7,012 nucleotides of DNA from positions 1-7,012 of the forward strand of contig JAQTSL010000193.1 in the NCBI GenBank assembly GCA_028711355.1, written 5' to 3'. Below are positions 1 to 5,901 of the stretch, piece by piece. Position numbers and translations under genes: made by a program. This DNA comes from Rhodoferax sp. (lineage in GTDB: Bacteria; Pseudomonadota; Gammaproteobacteria; Burkholderiales; Burkholderiaceae_C). The notes beneath the pieces are model-generated. The model searched no databases. It was given only the letters and a program-made list of their open reading frames with translations, and was not told where the DNA came from. How positions within the stretch are numbered: position 1 is the first letter of the stretch; every line of letters starts with the position of its first letter.

Positions 1-1
1 C

Positions 2-1606
2 ATTAGCCCCGAACGCTGGTTGGCCAAGCAAGGCGCAGACCTGCAGAATGCGGCGCGTGTTTATGACCAGGCTTTCAGAGCACAGCTCAACTCCGGCCAA
101 TTGGTGCTGGTTGGTTCCAAACCCGGCAATGCCCAGTCGGGCAATGATTATTTGCTGCCAAGCCCTGACTATTTATTGGCACTGCCAGACTTTGACATGA
201 CGCGGTTTATTGGCATTGCCGACTTTCCTTATTCAGAAGATGGTGTGGTGCGACAGTTTCTGATCACGCCTCATGCCAGCAAGGCGCAGCCAGACCGCGT
301 CGATGGGATTCCCGAGATCGGGTTTCCGGCCCTGCTGGCGCTGCACGCCAGTGGTGCTGACCCGCACGCCGGGTCATGGACTTTGGCTTCGCGCCGGATC
401 GAGCGCGCACAGCCAGCGATGCTGATTCCGTTTTTCGGGCCGCCCGACACGATTGCCAAAATTTCTTTGCGCGAGGTCCTCGGTGAAGCGGGTTTGTCGG
501 CGGCCAACCGGGCCCTGTTGCAGGACAAGGTGGTTTTGATCGGTGCTGGAGCGGGTTTGGGAGACGATCATCAAACCCCTTACGCCACCAGTTTGTTCGG
601 CAGTCGCGGTCGCTTGATGTCGGGCGTTGAAATTCATGCCAATGTAGTGGAAGCCTTGCTCAGTGGCGACCGGCTGCTAGCGCTGAGTGAACCGATGCGC
701 TGGGGTTTGCTGGCATTGGTTGGCATCGGGTCGGCGCTGGTTTTTGGGTTTGTTTCACCCTGGCTGGCCTCTTTGTTGTGGCTGGTGGGCTGTTTGCTGA
801 CGATCTGGTTCGGTTTCTTGGCCTTTGAATCCGGCATCCTGCTGCCAGTGGCTGCGGCGGGCTCGGGCAGCTTGTGGGTTTTGCTGAGTGTTTCAGCCTG
901 GCGCTTGAGCGGCGAAGAGCAAGAGCGTCAGCGGATGCGGCAAATGTTTGGTCGCTACGTTTCCAAACAGGTGGTTGAAGCGTTACTTCAGTCAGGGCTG
1001 CGACCGCAATTGGGGGGCGTGTCACAAACCATGACAGTGTTGTTTGCGGATATCCGTAATTTCACCACCATCAGTGAGTTGCTTTCGGCCAAAGAGGTGG
1101 TCGAGATGCTGAACACTTATTTTGAAAGGGCTTGTACCGTCATGATGCAGGAGGGCGGCAGTATTGACAAATTCATCGGGGACGCCATCATGGTCGAGTT
1201 TGGCTCACCTTTGCCGATGGCCGATCATGCCGTTCGGGCGGCGCGAGCGGCGTTGGGTTTGCATCGCGTTGCCGAACAATTCGGCGTTTGGATGGCGCAG
1301 CGCTTCCCGGATCGCAACCTGCCCGCCTTTGCCGTTGGCATTGGCCTGCACAGCGGAGAGGTGGTGATTGGCAATATTGGTTCTGCGGCGCGAATGGAAT
1401 TCACCGCCATTGGCGACACCGTCAATCTGGCATCGCGTATTGAAGGTAAAACCAAAGAATTGGGCTGTGCCATTCTGGCAACCGAGGCCACCCGTGCTGC
1501 CGCTGGCGGCTTGTTGCTGACCGGGCGCAGTGAGCAGGTGCAAGTCAAGGGCCGGGCGGCTGCGGTCTGGGTGTATGAGATATTGGGTATTCAAACTGGA
1601 GGATAG
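2..1606 (+). CDS. CHASE2-domain class III adenylate cyclase (5' partial)
   Basis: Predicted membrane-bound enzyme converting ATP to cAMP in response to an extracytoplasmic signal. The frame is open from the first base, so the start lies outside the window; 534 residues are visible (numbered from the codon at 2-4). Residues 1 to about 225 are the rest of a CHASE2 sensor, with the typical FFGPP, DKVVLIGAG and SGVEIHANVVEALLSG segments. Three membrane helices follow at about 234-252, 254-276 and 279-300, then the GRYVSKQVVEALL linker and the catalytic domain (about 338-520). Metal-binding aspartates are D350 (FADIRNFT) and D394 (KFIGDAIM). K390 and T468 (FTAIGDTVN) are the adenine-selecting pair, so ATP rather than GTP is favoured. 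N475 and R479 are the transition-state residues. The catalytic set is complete and should act as a homodimer. A TTG at 20 is not a credible start because homologous sequence continues upstream. The downstream FecR-like gene is probably cotranscribed. The adenylate assignment rests on motif reading only. Confidence 0.93.
   Translation: MSPERWLAKQGADLQNAARVYDQAFRAQLNSGQLVLVGSKPGNAQSGNDYLLPSPDYLLALPDFDMTRFIGIADFPYSEDGVVRQFLITPHASKAQPDRVDGIPEIGFPALLALHASGADPHAGSWTLASRRIERAQPAMLIPFFGPPDTIAKISLREVLGEAGLSAANRALLQDKVVLIGAGAGLGDDHQTPYATSLFGSRGRLMSGVEIHANVVEALLSGDRLLALSEPMRWGLLALVGIGSALVFGFVSPWLASLLWLVGCLLTIWFGFLAFESGILLPVAAAGSGSLWVLLSVSAWRLSGEEQERQRMRQMFGRYVSKQVVEALLQSGLRPQLGGVSQTMTVLFADIRNFTTISELLSAKEVVEMLNTYFERACTVMMQEGGSIDKFIGDAIMVEFGSPLPMADHAVRAARAALGLHRVAEQFGVWMAQRFPDRNLPAFAVGIGLHSGEVVIGNIGSAARMEFTAIGDTVNLASRIEGKTKELGCAILATEATRAAAGGLLLTGRSEQVQVKGRAAAVWVYEILGIQTGG
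1598..1602 (+). promoter_or_regulatory. Ribosome binding site of the FecR-like gene
   Basis: GGAGG with a 5-nt spacer to the ATG at 1608. It lies within the last codons of the cyclase gene, whose TAG stop (1604-1606) sits one base before the ATG, so the two genes are probably translationally coupled. This site decides the start at 1608 rather than upstream in-frame starts overlapping the cyclase. Confidence 0.8.
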
Positions 1607-1607
1607 T

Positions 1608-2240
1608 ATGTTGAAACTATTGCTGGGCTATGGTTTCGGGTTGTTCTTTTCCATGGCGGCTTTGGCTGCTGATGTGGGTATCGTGACGGCCCTGACTGGC
1701 TCGGTTCAGTTGCAAGAAGGGATTGAACCGGCGCGCGACATCAAAGCTTTCGTCAAACTGCGTGAAAACGACAAATTAACCCTGAAAGCCAATACCCGGC
1801 TGCAAATTGTATTTTTCGAAAAGGGTGCCCAGGAAACCTGGCAAGGCGCGGGCGTGCTGCGCTTGGGCAGCGCTTTTAGCCAGTTGATTCAAGGCAATCC
1901 ACAAGTTGAGCGCAAAAACCTGCCGCTGATTTTGGTCAACCAATTGACCAAAACACCGTCCCTGGACCGGGGTCGCGCCGGCATGGTGCGGGTGCGCGCC
2001 ATGCACGCGCCGGATGAATTGGTCACGCTGGAAAAAAACTATACCGATTTGCGCAAAAACGTGCCGGCATCAGAACGTAGCCCCGAGCTCTTTTTGTTGG
2101 CCGGTTATTTCGATTTGAAAGAATTTGAAAAACTTAAATTTCATTTGGACCAACTGGTTCAGAACAGCCCCGAAGATATCGAAATCAAGGCGTTACAGGC
2201 GCATTACGCAAAAGCCATGGACTTGGCCAAAGTCAAATAG
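1608..2240 (+). CDS. Secreted FecR-domain protein
   Basis: A 210-residue exported protein. Residues 1-20 form a signal peptide with a hydrophobic core and an ALA cleavage site, giving a mature protein starting near A21-D22. Residues of about 22-120 resemble a FecR-type domain: VGIVTALTGSVQLQ, then a segment on residual parameters (LRENDKLTLKANTRLQIVFF), then a GAGVLRLG strand. Such domains occur in sigma/anti-sigma regulators and also in stand-alone periplasmic proteins. The C-terminal part (about 140-210) is helical, charged and TPR-like, with the pattern ELFLLAGYFDLKEFEKLKFHLDQLV. There is no membrane helix after the signal peptide and no sigma-factor-binding cytoplasmic region, so it is not a classical FecR anti-sigma factor. 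Its tight coupling to the CHASE2 cyclase suggests a periplasmic partner or ligand-presenting subunit of that sensor; this is inference. Ligand unknown. Confidence 0.8.
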   Translation: MLKLLLGYGFGLFFSMAALAADVGIVTALTGSVQLQEGIEPARDIKAFVKLRENDKLTLKANTRLQIVFFEKGAQETWQGAGVLRLGSAFSQLIQGNPQVERKNLPLILVNQLTKTPSLDRGRAGMVRVRAMHAPDELVTLEKNYTDLRKNVPASERSPELFLLAGYFDLKEFEKLKFHLDQLVQNSPEDIEIKALQAHYAKAMDLAKVK

Positions 2241-2263
2241 TCATCCCCGCGCCAGTGACCCAG

Positions 2264-4282
2264 TCAGCGCCCGCGCAGAAACAGGGCGTCGAGCTCACGC
2301 AGGCTGAGCTGGCGCCAGGTGGGGCGGCCGTGGTTGCACTGGTCGCTGCGCTCGGTGGCCTCCATCTGGCGCAGCAGCGCGTTCATTTCTTCCAGCGTCA
2401 GGTGGCGGTTGGCGCGCACCGCGCCGTGGCACGCCATGGTGCCCAGCAGCTCGTTGTGGGCGCGCGCGATGACGCTGCTGGCCTCATGCTGGGCCAGCTC
2501 GGCCAGTACGCTGCGCGCCAGTTCAACCGCGTCACCCTGGATCAGCGCCGTTGGCACGGCGCGAACGGCCAGCGTTTTGGCCGAAAACGGGGTGATCTCC
2601 AGGCCCAGCTCGGCCAGCGTGGCGCAGTGCGCCTCAGCGGTGGCGACCTCGGTCGGGGTGGCGGCAAACGTGGCCGGAATCAGCAGCGGCTGGCTCGGCA
2701 AGGAGGCAGCCCGTGCCGTGGCGGTGCTGGCCTGCACGCCAACCCATTGAGCTTTCAGGCGCTCATAGACGATGCGTTCGTGCGCAGCGTGCATATCGAC
2801 AATCACCAGGCCCTGCGCGTTTTCGGCCAGGATGTAGATGCCCATCAGTTGCGCCAGCGCTCGGCCCAGCGGCCACACGGCGGGCAGCGCGGCTGCACCG
2901 CTTTCGGTGTGGACTGAAGAAGCGGTGACCGCAGGCCAGGCGTTGGCGTCTGCGGCGTCGGGTTGGGCTACGTCGTGCGGCTGGCGGGTGCGGGTCGGCT
3001 CGGTTGACTGCCCCCACAGTGCGCCCAGGTCACTCACGCGGTGGCCACCAGATGCTTCAAATTGCATAGCTGTCTGCGCATGCCATACTTGCGCTGAAGG
3101 CATATTTTGTTTATAAGTTTCAGGGCCGCTACGGGCCTGCGACGGTTGCGCGGTGGTGGCGGCTGGGTTGATCTGTAGGCCAGGGCTCAGCTTGTTCATC
3201 CCCAGTTCAACGCCGTGACCGGCGCGTGGCACGGCCAGGGCCGCTTCAACCGCGTGGCGCACCGCCTGGTGCACCTCGCGGCCGTCCCTGAAACGGACCT
3301 CGATCTTGGTTGGGTGCACGTTCACATCGACCCGCGTCGGGTCAATCTCAACATAAAGTACATAAACCGGCTGGCGCTGGCCATGCAGCACGTCTTGATA
3401 GGCACTGCGGGCGGCGTGGCTGAGGACTTTGTCGCGCACAAAACGACCGTTGACATAGCAAAACTGCTGGTCGGCCCTGCTGCGCGCGGCATCCGGAATA
3501 CCGGCACGGCCCCAGACCTTGATCAGTGGTGTGTTGTCTGATCGGCCCGGTGCAGCATGGCTGGAGAAATCAACCCACACCGAGCGTTCGACCAAATCAC
3601 TGCCCAGCACGTCGGTCAAACGTCGTTCCAGCGCGGGCAGGCTGCCCGCCTCACCACAACGCCGCCATTGCTCGACCAGCTTGCCCTCATGCCAGAGGGC
3701 AAAACCCACGTCGGGCCGCGCCAGCGCGTGGCGCCGCACTGCTTCGACACAATGCGCCAGCTCGGTGGCGTCGGCCTTGAGGAACTTGCGCCGCGCCGGC
3801 GTTGCAAAGAACAGTTCTCTGACTTCGACGGTGGTACCGGTGGCGCGCGCCACGGGTTTAAGTTCGCCCGTTTGACCCTCTAAAAGATAAGCATGATCTT
3901 GGCCTGTAGCCCTTGATATCAGTGCGCAGTCAGCAATTGAATTGATAGCTGCCAGGGCCTCTCCCCGAAAGCCCATGGTGCTAACCGACTCCAGATCTGA
4001 GAGGCTGCCAATCTTGCTGGTGGCGTGGCGCTTGAAGGCCAGCGGCAGCTCGCCTGGCAAGATGCCACTGCCGTCGTCTTCAACACTGATCAGCCGCACG
4101 CCGCCGGCCAGCAGGCGCACGGTGACTTGCGTGGTGCCAGCGTCCAGCGCGTTGTCAAGCAGTTCGCGTACCACCGAGGCCGGACGCTCGACCACCTCGC
4201 CAGCGGCGATTTGGCTGATCAGTTCGTCGGGCAGTTCGCGGATCGGGCGGCGGGGCGAGGTGTTTGGCGGGGAGTCGTTCAT
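2264..4282 (-). CDS. mutL: DNA mismatch repair protein MutL, endonuclease type
   Basis: MutL couples mismatch recognition by MutS to strand incision. The 672-residue protein is longer than the 615-residue E. coli protein. The N-terminal GHKL ATPase is intact: catalytic E40 and Mg-binding N44 (RELLDNALDAG), D70-x-G-x-G (VEDDGSGI, 67-74), KRHATSKI and GFRGEAL (104-110), then TPARRKFLK. Residues of about 375-480 are a low-complexity linker. The C-terminal domain carries the latent endonuclease site: DMHAAHERIVYE (496-507, fitting D-x-HA-x2-E-x4-E), ACHGAVR, CNHGRP (649-654) and terminal FLRGR (668-672). QPLLIP (531-536) fits the sliding-clamp-binding consensus. I chose the ATG at 4282 because homology begins about ten residues later; a TTG at 4351 in the same frame would add 23 unrelated residues across a hairpin. 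No Shine-Dalgarno sequence is visible before the ATG. The gene ends 23 bp from the FecR-like gene, tail to tail. Confidence 0.97.
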   Translation of the reverse strand: MNDSPPNTSPRRPIRELPDELISQIAAGEVVERPASVVRELLDNALDAGTTQVTVRLLAGGVRLISVEDDGSGILPGELPLAFKRHATSKIGSLSDLESVSTMGFRGEALAAINSIADCALISRATGQDHAYLLEGQTGELKPVARATGTTVEVRELFFATPARRKFLKADATELAHCVEAVRRHALARPDVGFALWHEGKLVEQWRRCGEAGSLPALERRLTDVLGSDLVERSVWVDFSSHAAPGRSDNTPLIKVWGRAGIPDAARSRADQQFCYVNGRFVRDKVLSHAARSAYQDVLHGQRQPVYVLYVEIDPTRVDVNVHPTKIEVRFRDGREVHQAVRHAVEAALAVPRAGHGVELGMNKLSPGLQINPAATTAQPSQARSGPETYKQNMPSAQVWHAQTAMQFEASGGHRVSDLGALWGQSTEPTRTRQPHDVAQPDAADANAWPAVTASSVHTESGAAALPAVWPLGRALAQLMGIYILAENAQGLVIVDMHAAHERIVYERLKAQWVGVQASTATARAASLPSQPLLIPATFAATPTEVATAEAHCATLAELGLEITPFSAKTLAVRAVPTALIQGDAVELARSVLAELAQHEASSVIARAHNELLGTMACHGAVRANRHLTLEEMNALLRQMEATERSDQCNHGRPTWRQLSLRELDALFLRGR
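3054..3127. repeat. AT-rich repeat-like patch inside the mutL linker
   Basis: By hand count this 74-bp patch is about 45 percent GC, well below the flanking mutL sequence. It holds an imperfect inverted repeat: CTGCGCATG (3074-3082), a 5-nt loop, and CTTGCGCTG (3088-3096), with 7 of 9 positions pairing. It is preceded by AATTGCATAGCTG (3060-3072). From memory this resembles a short dispersed repeat of Comamonadaceae genomes built around AATTGATAGCTG and a TGCGC/GCGC hairpin. It keeps the mutL frame open and codes for residues near the middle of the disordered linker. The repeat assignment is tentative, because only one convincing copy is visible here. Confidence 0.35.
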
Positions 4283-4329
4283 AAAAAATTCAGGCAGGCC
4301 CGTTTGAACGGCTTGAGCGGGCCAAGCCT
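4283..4329 (-). terminator. Rho-independent terminator-like hairpin before mutL
   Basis: Read on the minus strand, AGGC-TT-GGCCCG (4329 to 4318) pairs with CGGGCC-T-GCCT (4302 to 4292) around a 15-nt loop. That gives ten base pairs with a small internal loop. GAA and a run of six T (4288 to 4283) follow, and the T-run ends at the base before the mutL ATG. The opposite strand has no T-run after the hairpin, so it acts on minus-strand transcription. It lies about 93 nt past the qmcA stop and would end the nfeD-qmcA transcript. Whether it also controls mutL is open. Confidence 0.7.
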
Positions 4330-4422
4330 CTGGAAAGAAATAAGCAGTCAACTGAATTGAGCTTCAACGCGTCAGGCGACAACTTGCAAACATCGGTGAA
4401 AACAAATTAACCGTAGGGTCGC
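4330..4422. other. Intergenic region between qmcA and mutL
   Basis: Together with the hairpin this forms a 140-bp non-coding gap. On the minus strand there are TTGAAG (near 4365) and TTGACT (4351-4346) hexamers that could be -35 elements of a mutL promoter, but I see no convincing -10 element at the right distance. No RNA gene or operator is recognisable. Confidence 0.4.
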
Positions 4423-5331
4423 TTATTTTTGCGTCTGAATCATTTTCATGGCCGAGCTGATCAAGGTGGCCACTTCGGTCATGTTGCTCGGCACCACCAG
4501 CGTGGTGGTAGCTTCAGAAGCAAGTTTGCCGTACGCTTCGACCGCTTTTTCGGCCACCTTGAGTTGCACCGCTTCGCTGCCGCCAGGCTGGCGGATGGCG
4601 GCCGCTACCTGTTCGATCGCTTGCGCCGTGGCTTGCGCTACCGCCAGAATCGCCGCCGCTTGGCCTTGCGCGTTGTTGATGGCGGCTTGCTTTTCGCCTT
4701 CCGAGCGCGCGATGAACGCCTCGCGCTCGCCGGTGGCGATGTTGATTTGCTCTTGTCTGCGGCCCTCAGAGGCGGCAATCAGCGCGCGTTTTTCACGCTC
4801 GGCGGTAATCTGCTGCTGCATCGCGTGCAAAATTTCTTTGGGCGGGGTCAGGTCTTTGATTTCGTAGCGCAACACCTTCACACCCCAGTTCAGCGCCGCT
4901 TCGTCAATCGCCTGCACCACTTGGGCGTTGATGATGTCGCGCTCTTCAAAGGTTTTGTCCAGTTCGAGCTTGCCAATCACCGAACGCAATGAGGTTTGCG
5001 CCAGTTGCGAAATGGCGACGATGTAGTTGCTGGAGCCGTAGCTGGCGCGCATGGCGTCGGTCACCTGAAAGTACAAAATGCCATCGACCTGTAACTGCGT
5101 GTTGTCACGCGTGATGCAAACCTGGCTGGCAACGTCCAGCGGAATCTCTTTGAGCACGTGCTTGTAGGCCACTTTGTCAATGAACGGCATCAAAAAGTTC
5201 AGACCTGGCGTGAGGGTGCCGTTGTATTTGCCCAGACGCTCGACCACCCAAGCATGCTGCTGTGGCACCACCTTGACCGACTGGGTGACAAAGATGACGG
5301 CAATGACGAACAAAACGATGGCAATTTCCAT
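4423..5331 (-). CDS. qmcA: SPFH/band 7 membrane protein, QmcA (paraslipin) type
   Basis: A 302-residue member of the stomatin/prohibitin (SPFH) superfamily, close in length to E. coli QmcA (305). Such proteins oligomerise at the inner membrane, organise microdomains and influence membrane proteases. Residues 1-18 form a single N-terminal membrane anchor. The SPFH domain follows (about 19-180), with VPQQHAWVVERLGKY, LTPGLNFLMPFID, TRDNTQLQVDGILYFQV and the end signature WGVKVLRYEIKDLTPP. Residues of about 185-265 are an Ala/Glu/Arg/Gln-rich coiled coil with repeated EGRRQ, TGERE and SEGEK segments, as expected for flotillin-like oligomerisation. The start is supported by GGAG at 5338-5341 (minus strand) with a 6-nt spacer. 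It follows the NfeD-like gene by 14 bp and is almost certainly cotranscribed, a conserved pairing. Transcription probably ends at the hairpin before mutL. The family is certain; orthology to QmcA is likely. Confidence 0.93.
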   Translation of the reverse strand: MEIAIVLFVIAVIFVTQSVKVVPQQHAWVVERLGKYNGTLTPGLNFLMPFIDKVAYKHVLKEIPLDVASQVCITRDNTQLQVDGILYFQVTDAMRASYGSSNYIVAISQLAQTSLRSVIGKLELDKTFEERDIINAQVVQAIDEAALNWGVKVLRYEIKDLTPPKEILHAMQQQITAEREKRALIAASEGRRQEQINIATGEREAFIARSEGEKQAAINNAQGQAAAILAVAQATAQAIEQVAAAIRQPGGSEAVQLKVAEKAVEAYGKLASEATTTLVVPSNMTEVATLISSAMKMIQTQK

Positions 5332-5337
5332 AGCGAA

Positions 5338-5341
5338 CTCC
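5338..5341 (-). promoter_or_regulatory. Ribosome binding site of qmcA
   Basis: GGAG on the minus strand, 6 nt before the ATG at 5331. It sits in the 14-bp gap after the NfeD-like gene and supports reading the two genes from one mRNA. Confidence 0.65.
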
Positions 5342-5345
5342 AGAG

Positions 5346-5780
5346 TTAAGGGGTAGACGTTTTTTTCAGGATCAGGCGGCTTCCGACAACTTCTACGATG
5401 GTGTAGTCACCGGGCTGCGGCAGTTGGCCCGCCGGCAAAGCGGCGTCCCAGTGGGCACCCCGGTACTTGACACTGCAACTGCCATTAGCACGAAAACTGG
5501 TGACGTGCACGACTTCACCGACATCCATATTGACGTCCGGGTTGGCGCTGGCCGGCACCATGGCCGGTTGCGACTTTTTGTACCTGCGCCAGACCAGCAC
5601 CGAGCCACCGCCCACCACCGCTGCGCTGACCCACTGCCACAGCACGCCCACCTGAGCATGGGCCATCAGCGCGGCGGCGACCAGACCGGTGGAAATCATT
5701 AGCAGATAAAACGTGCCGGTCACCAGCTCTACCGCAACCAGTGCGCCTGCGGCAAGCCACCAAAGAGTTGAATCTGCCAT
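5346..5780 (-). CDS. Short NfeD-like membrane protein (YbbJ type)
   Basis: A 144-residue protein of the short NfeD class, which lacks the N-terminal ClpP-like protease domain of long NfeD. Hydrophobic residues 5-64 form two or three membrane helices, ending in the positive WRRYKK stop-transfer stretch. Residues of about 85-142 form a soluble beta-rich OB-fold domain with MDVGEVVHVTSF, GSCSVKYRGAHWDA and the family ending GDYTIVEVVGSRLILKK. Short NfeD proteins pair with SPFH proteins, the OB fold being the proposed contact, and this gene directly precedes such a partner. The start at 5780 is chosen because AGGA (5789-5792, minus strand) lies 8 nt upstream and the membrane segment begins at once. 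The frame stays open to 6026, but that extension is antisense to the decarboxylase gene and has no NfeD character. The biochemical role is unproven. Confidence 0.9.
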   Translation of the reverse strand: MADSTLWWLAAGALVAVELVTGTFYLLMISTGLVAAALMAHAQVGVLWQWVSAAVVGGGSVLVWRRYKKSQPAMVPASANPDVNMDVGEVVHVTSFRANGSCSVKYRGAHWDAALPAGQLPQPGDYTIVEVVGSRLILKKTSTP

Positions 5781-5901
5781 CGTGTCGTTCCTGCGCTGTT
5801 GCTTGATCGGCATTTTCAGCCCAAAGCAGCGCGATCTACGCCAAAAACCAGATTTAGTCCTTACACTTCGCGCCGATTTGGTCGCGCAGTTGGAGCTGTA
5901 T
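5781..5901. promoter_or_regulatory. Divergent intergenic region, nfeD-like / decarboxylase
   Basis: This 121-bp region separates two divergent genes, so it must carry or overlap promoters for both. I find no strong -35/-10 pair on either strand. A small hairpin (CGCGCC at 5869-5874, loop GATTT, GG-T-CGCG at 5880-5886) sits just before the decarboxylase ribosome binding site GGAG (5892-5895), which is 6 nt from its ATG. Confidence 0.5.

Noticed and set aside
672..685. GGCTGCTAGCGCTG in the cyclase gene, resembling a word of the suspected Comamonadaceae repeat
   Set aside because: The match is short, sits in normal GC-rich coding sequence at the end of CHASE2, and has no flanking AT-rich repeat body.
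1530..1607. Upstream in-frame start for the FecR-like gene
   Set aside because: It would overlap the cyclase end and place a charged stretch before the signal peptide; GGAGG points to 1608.
2255..2917. Long plus-strand open frame of 220 codons opposite the mutL 3' part
   Set aside because: It is a GC-rich shadow of mutL, which is supported by conserved motifs; the shadow shows no family resemblance and compositionally odd residues.
4283..4351. mutL starting at TTG 4351
   Set aside because: It would add 23 residues absent from MutL proteins, with no ribosome binding site and a terminator-like hairpin inside; kept only as an alternative in the hairpin finding.
4429..4992. Plus-strand open frame of 187 codons opposite qmcA
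   Set aside because: Arg/His/Gly-rich translation with no recognisable domain, lying antisense to a clear SPFH coding region.
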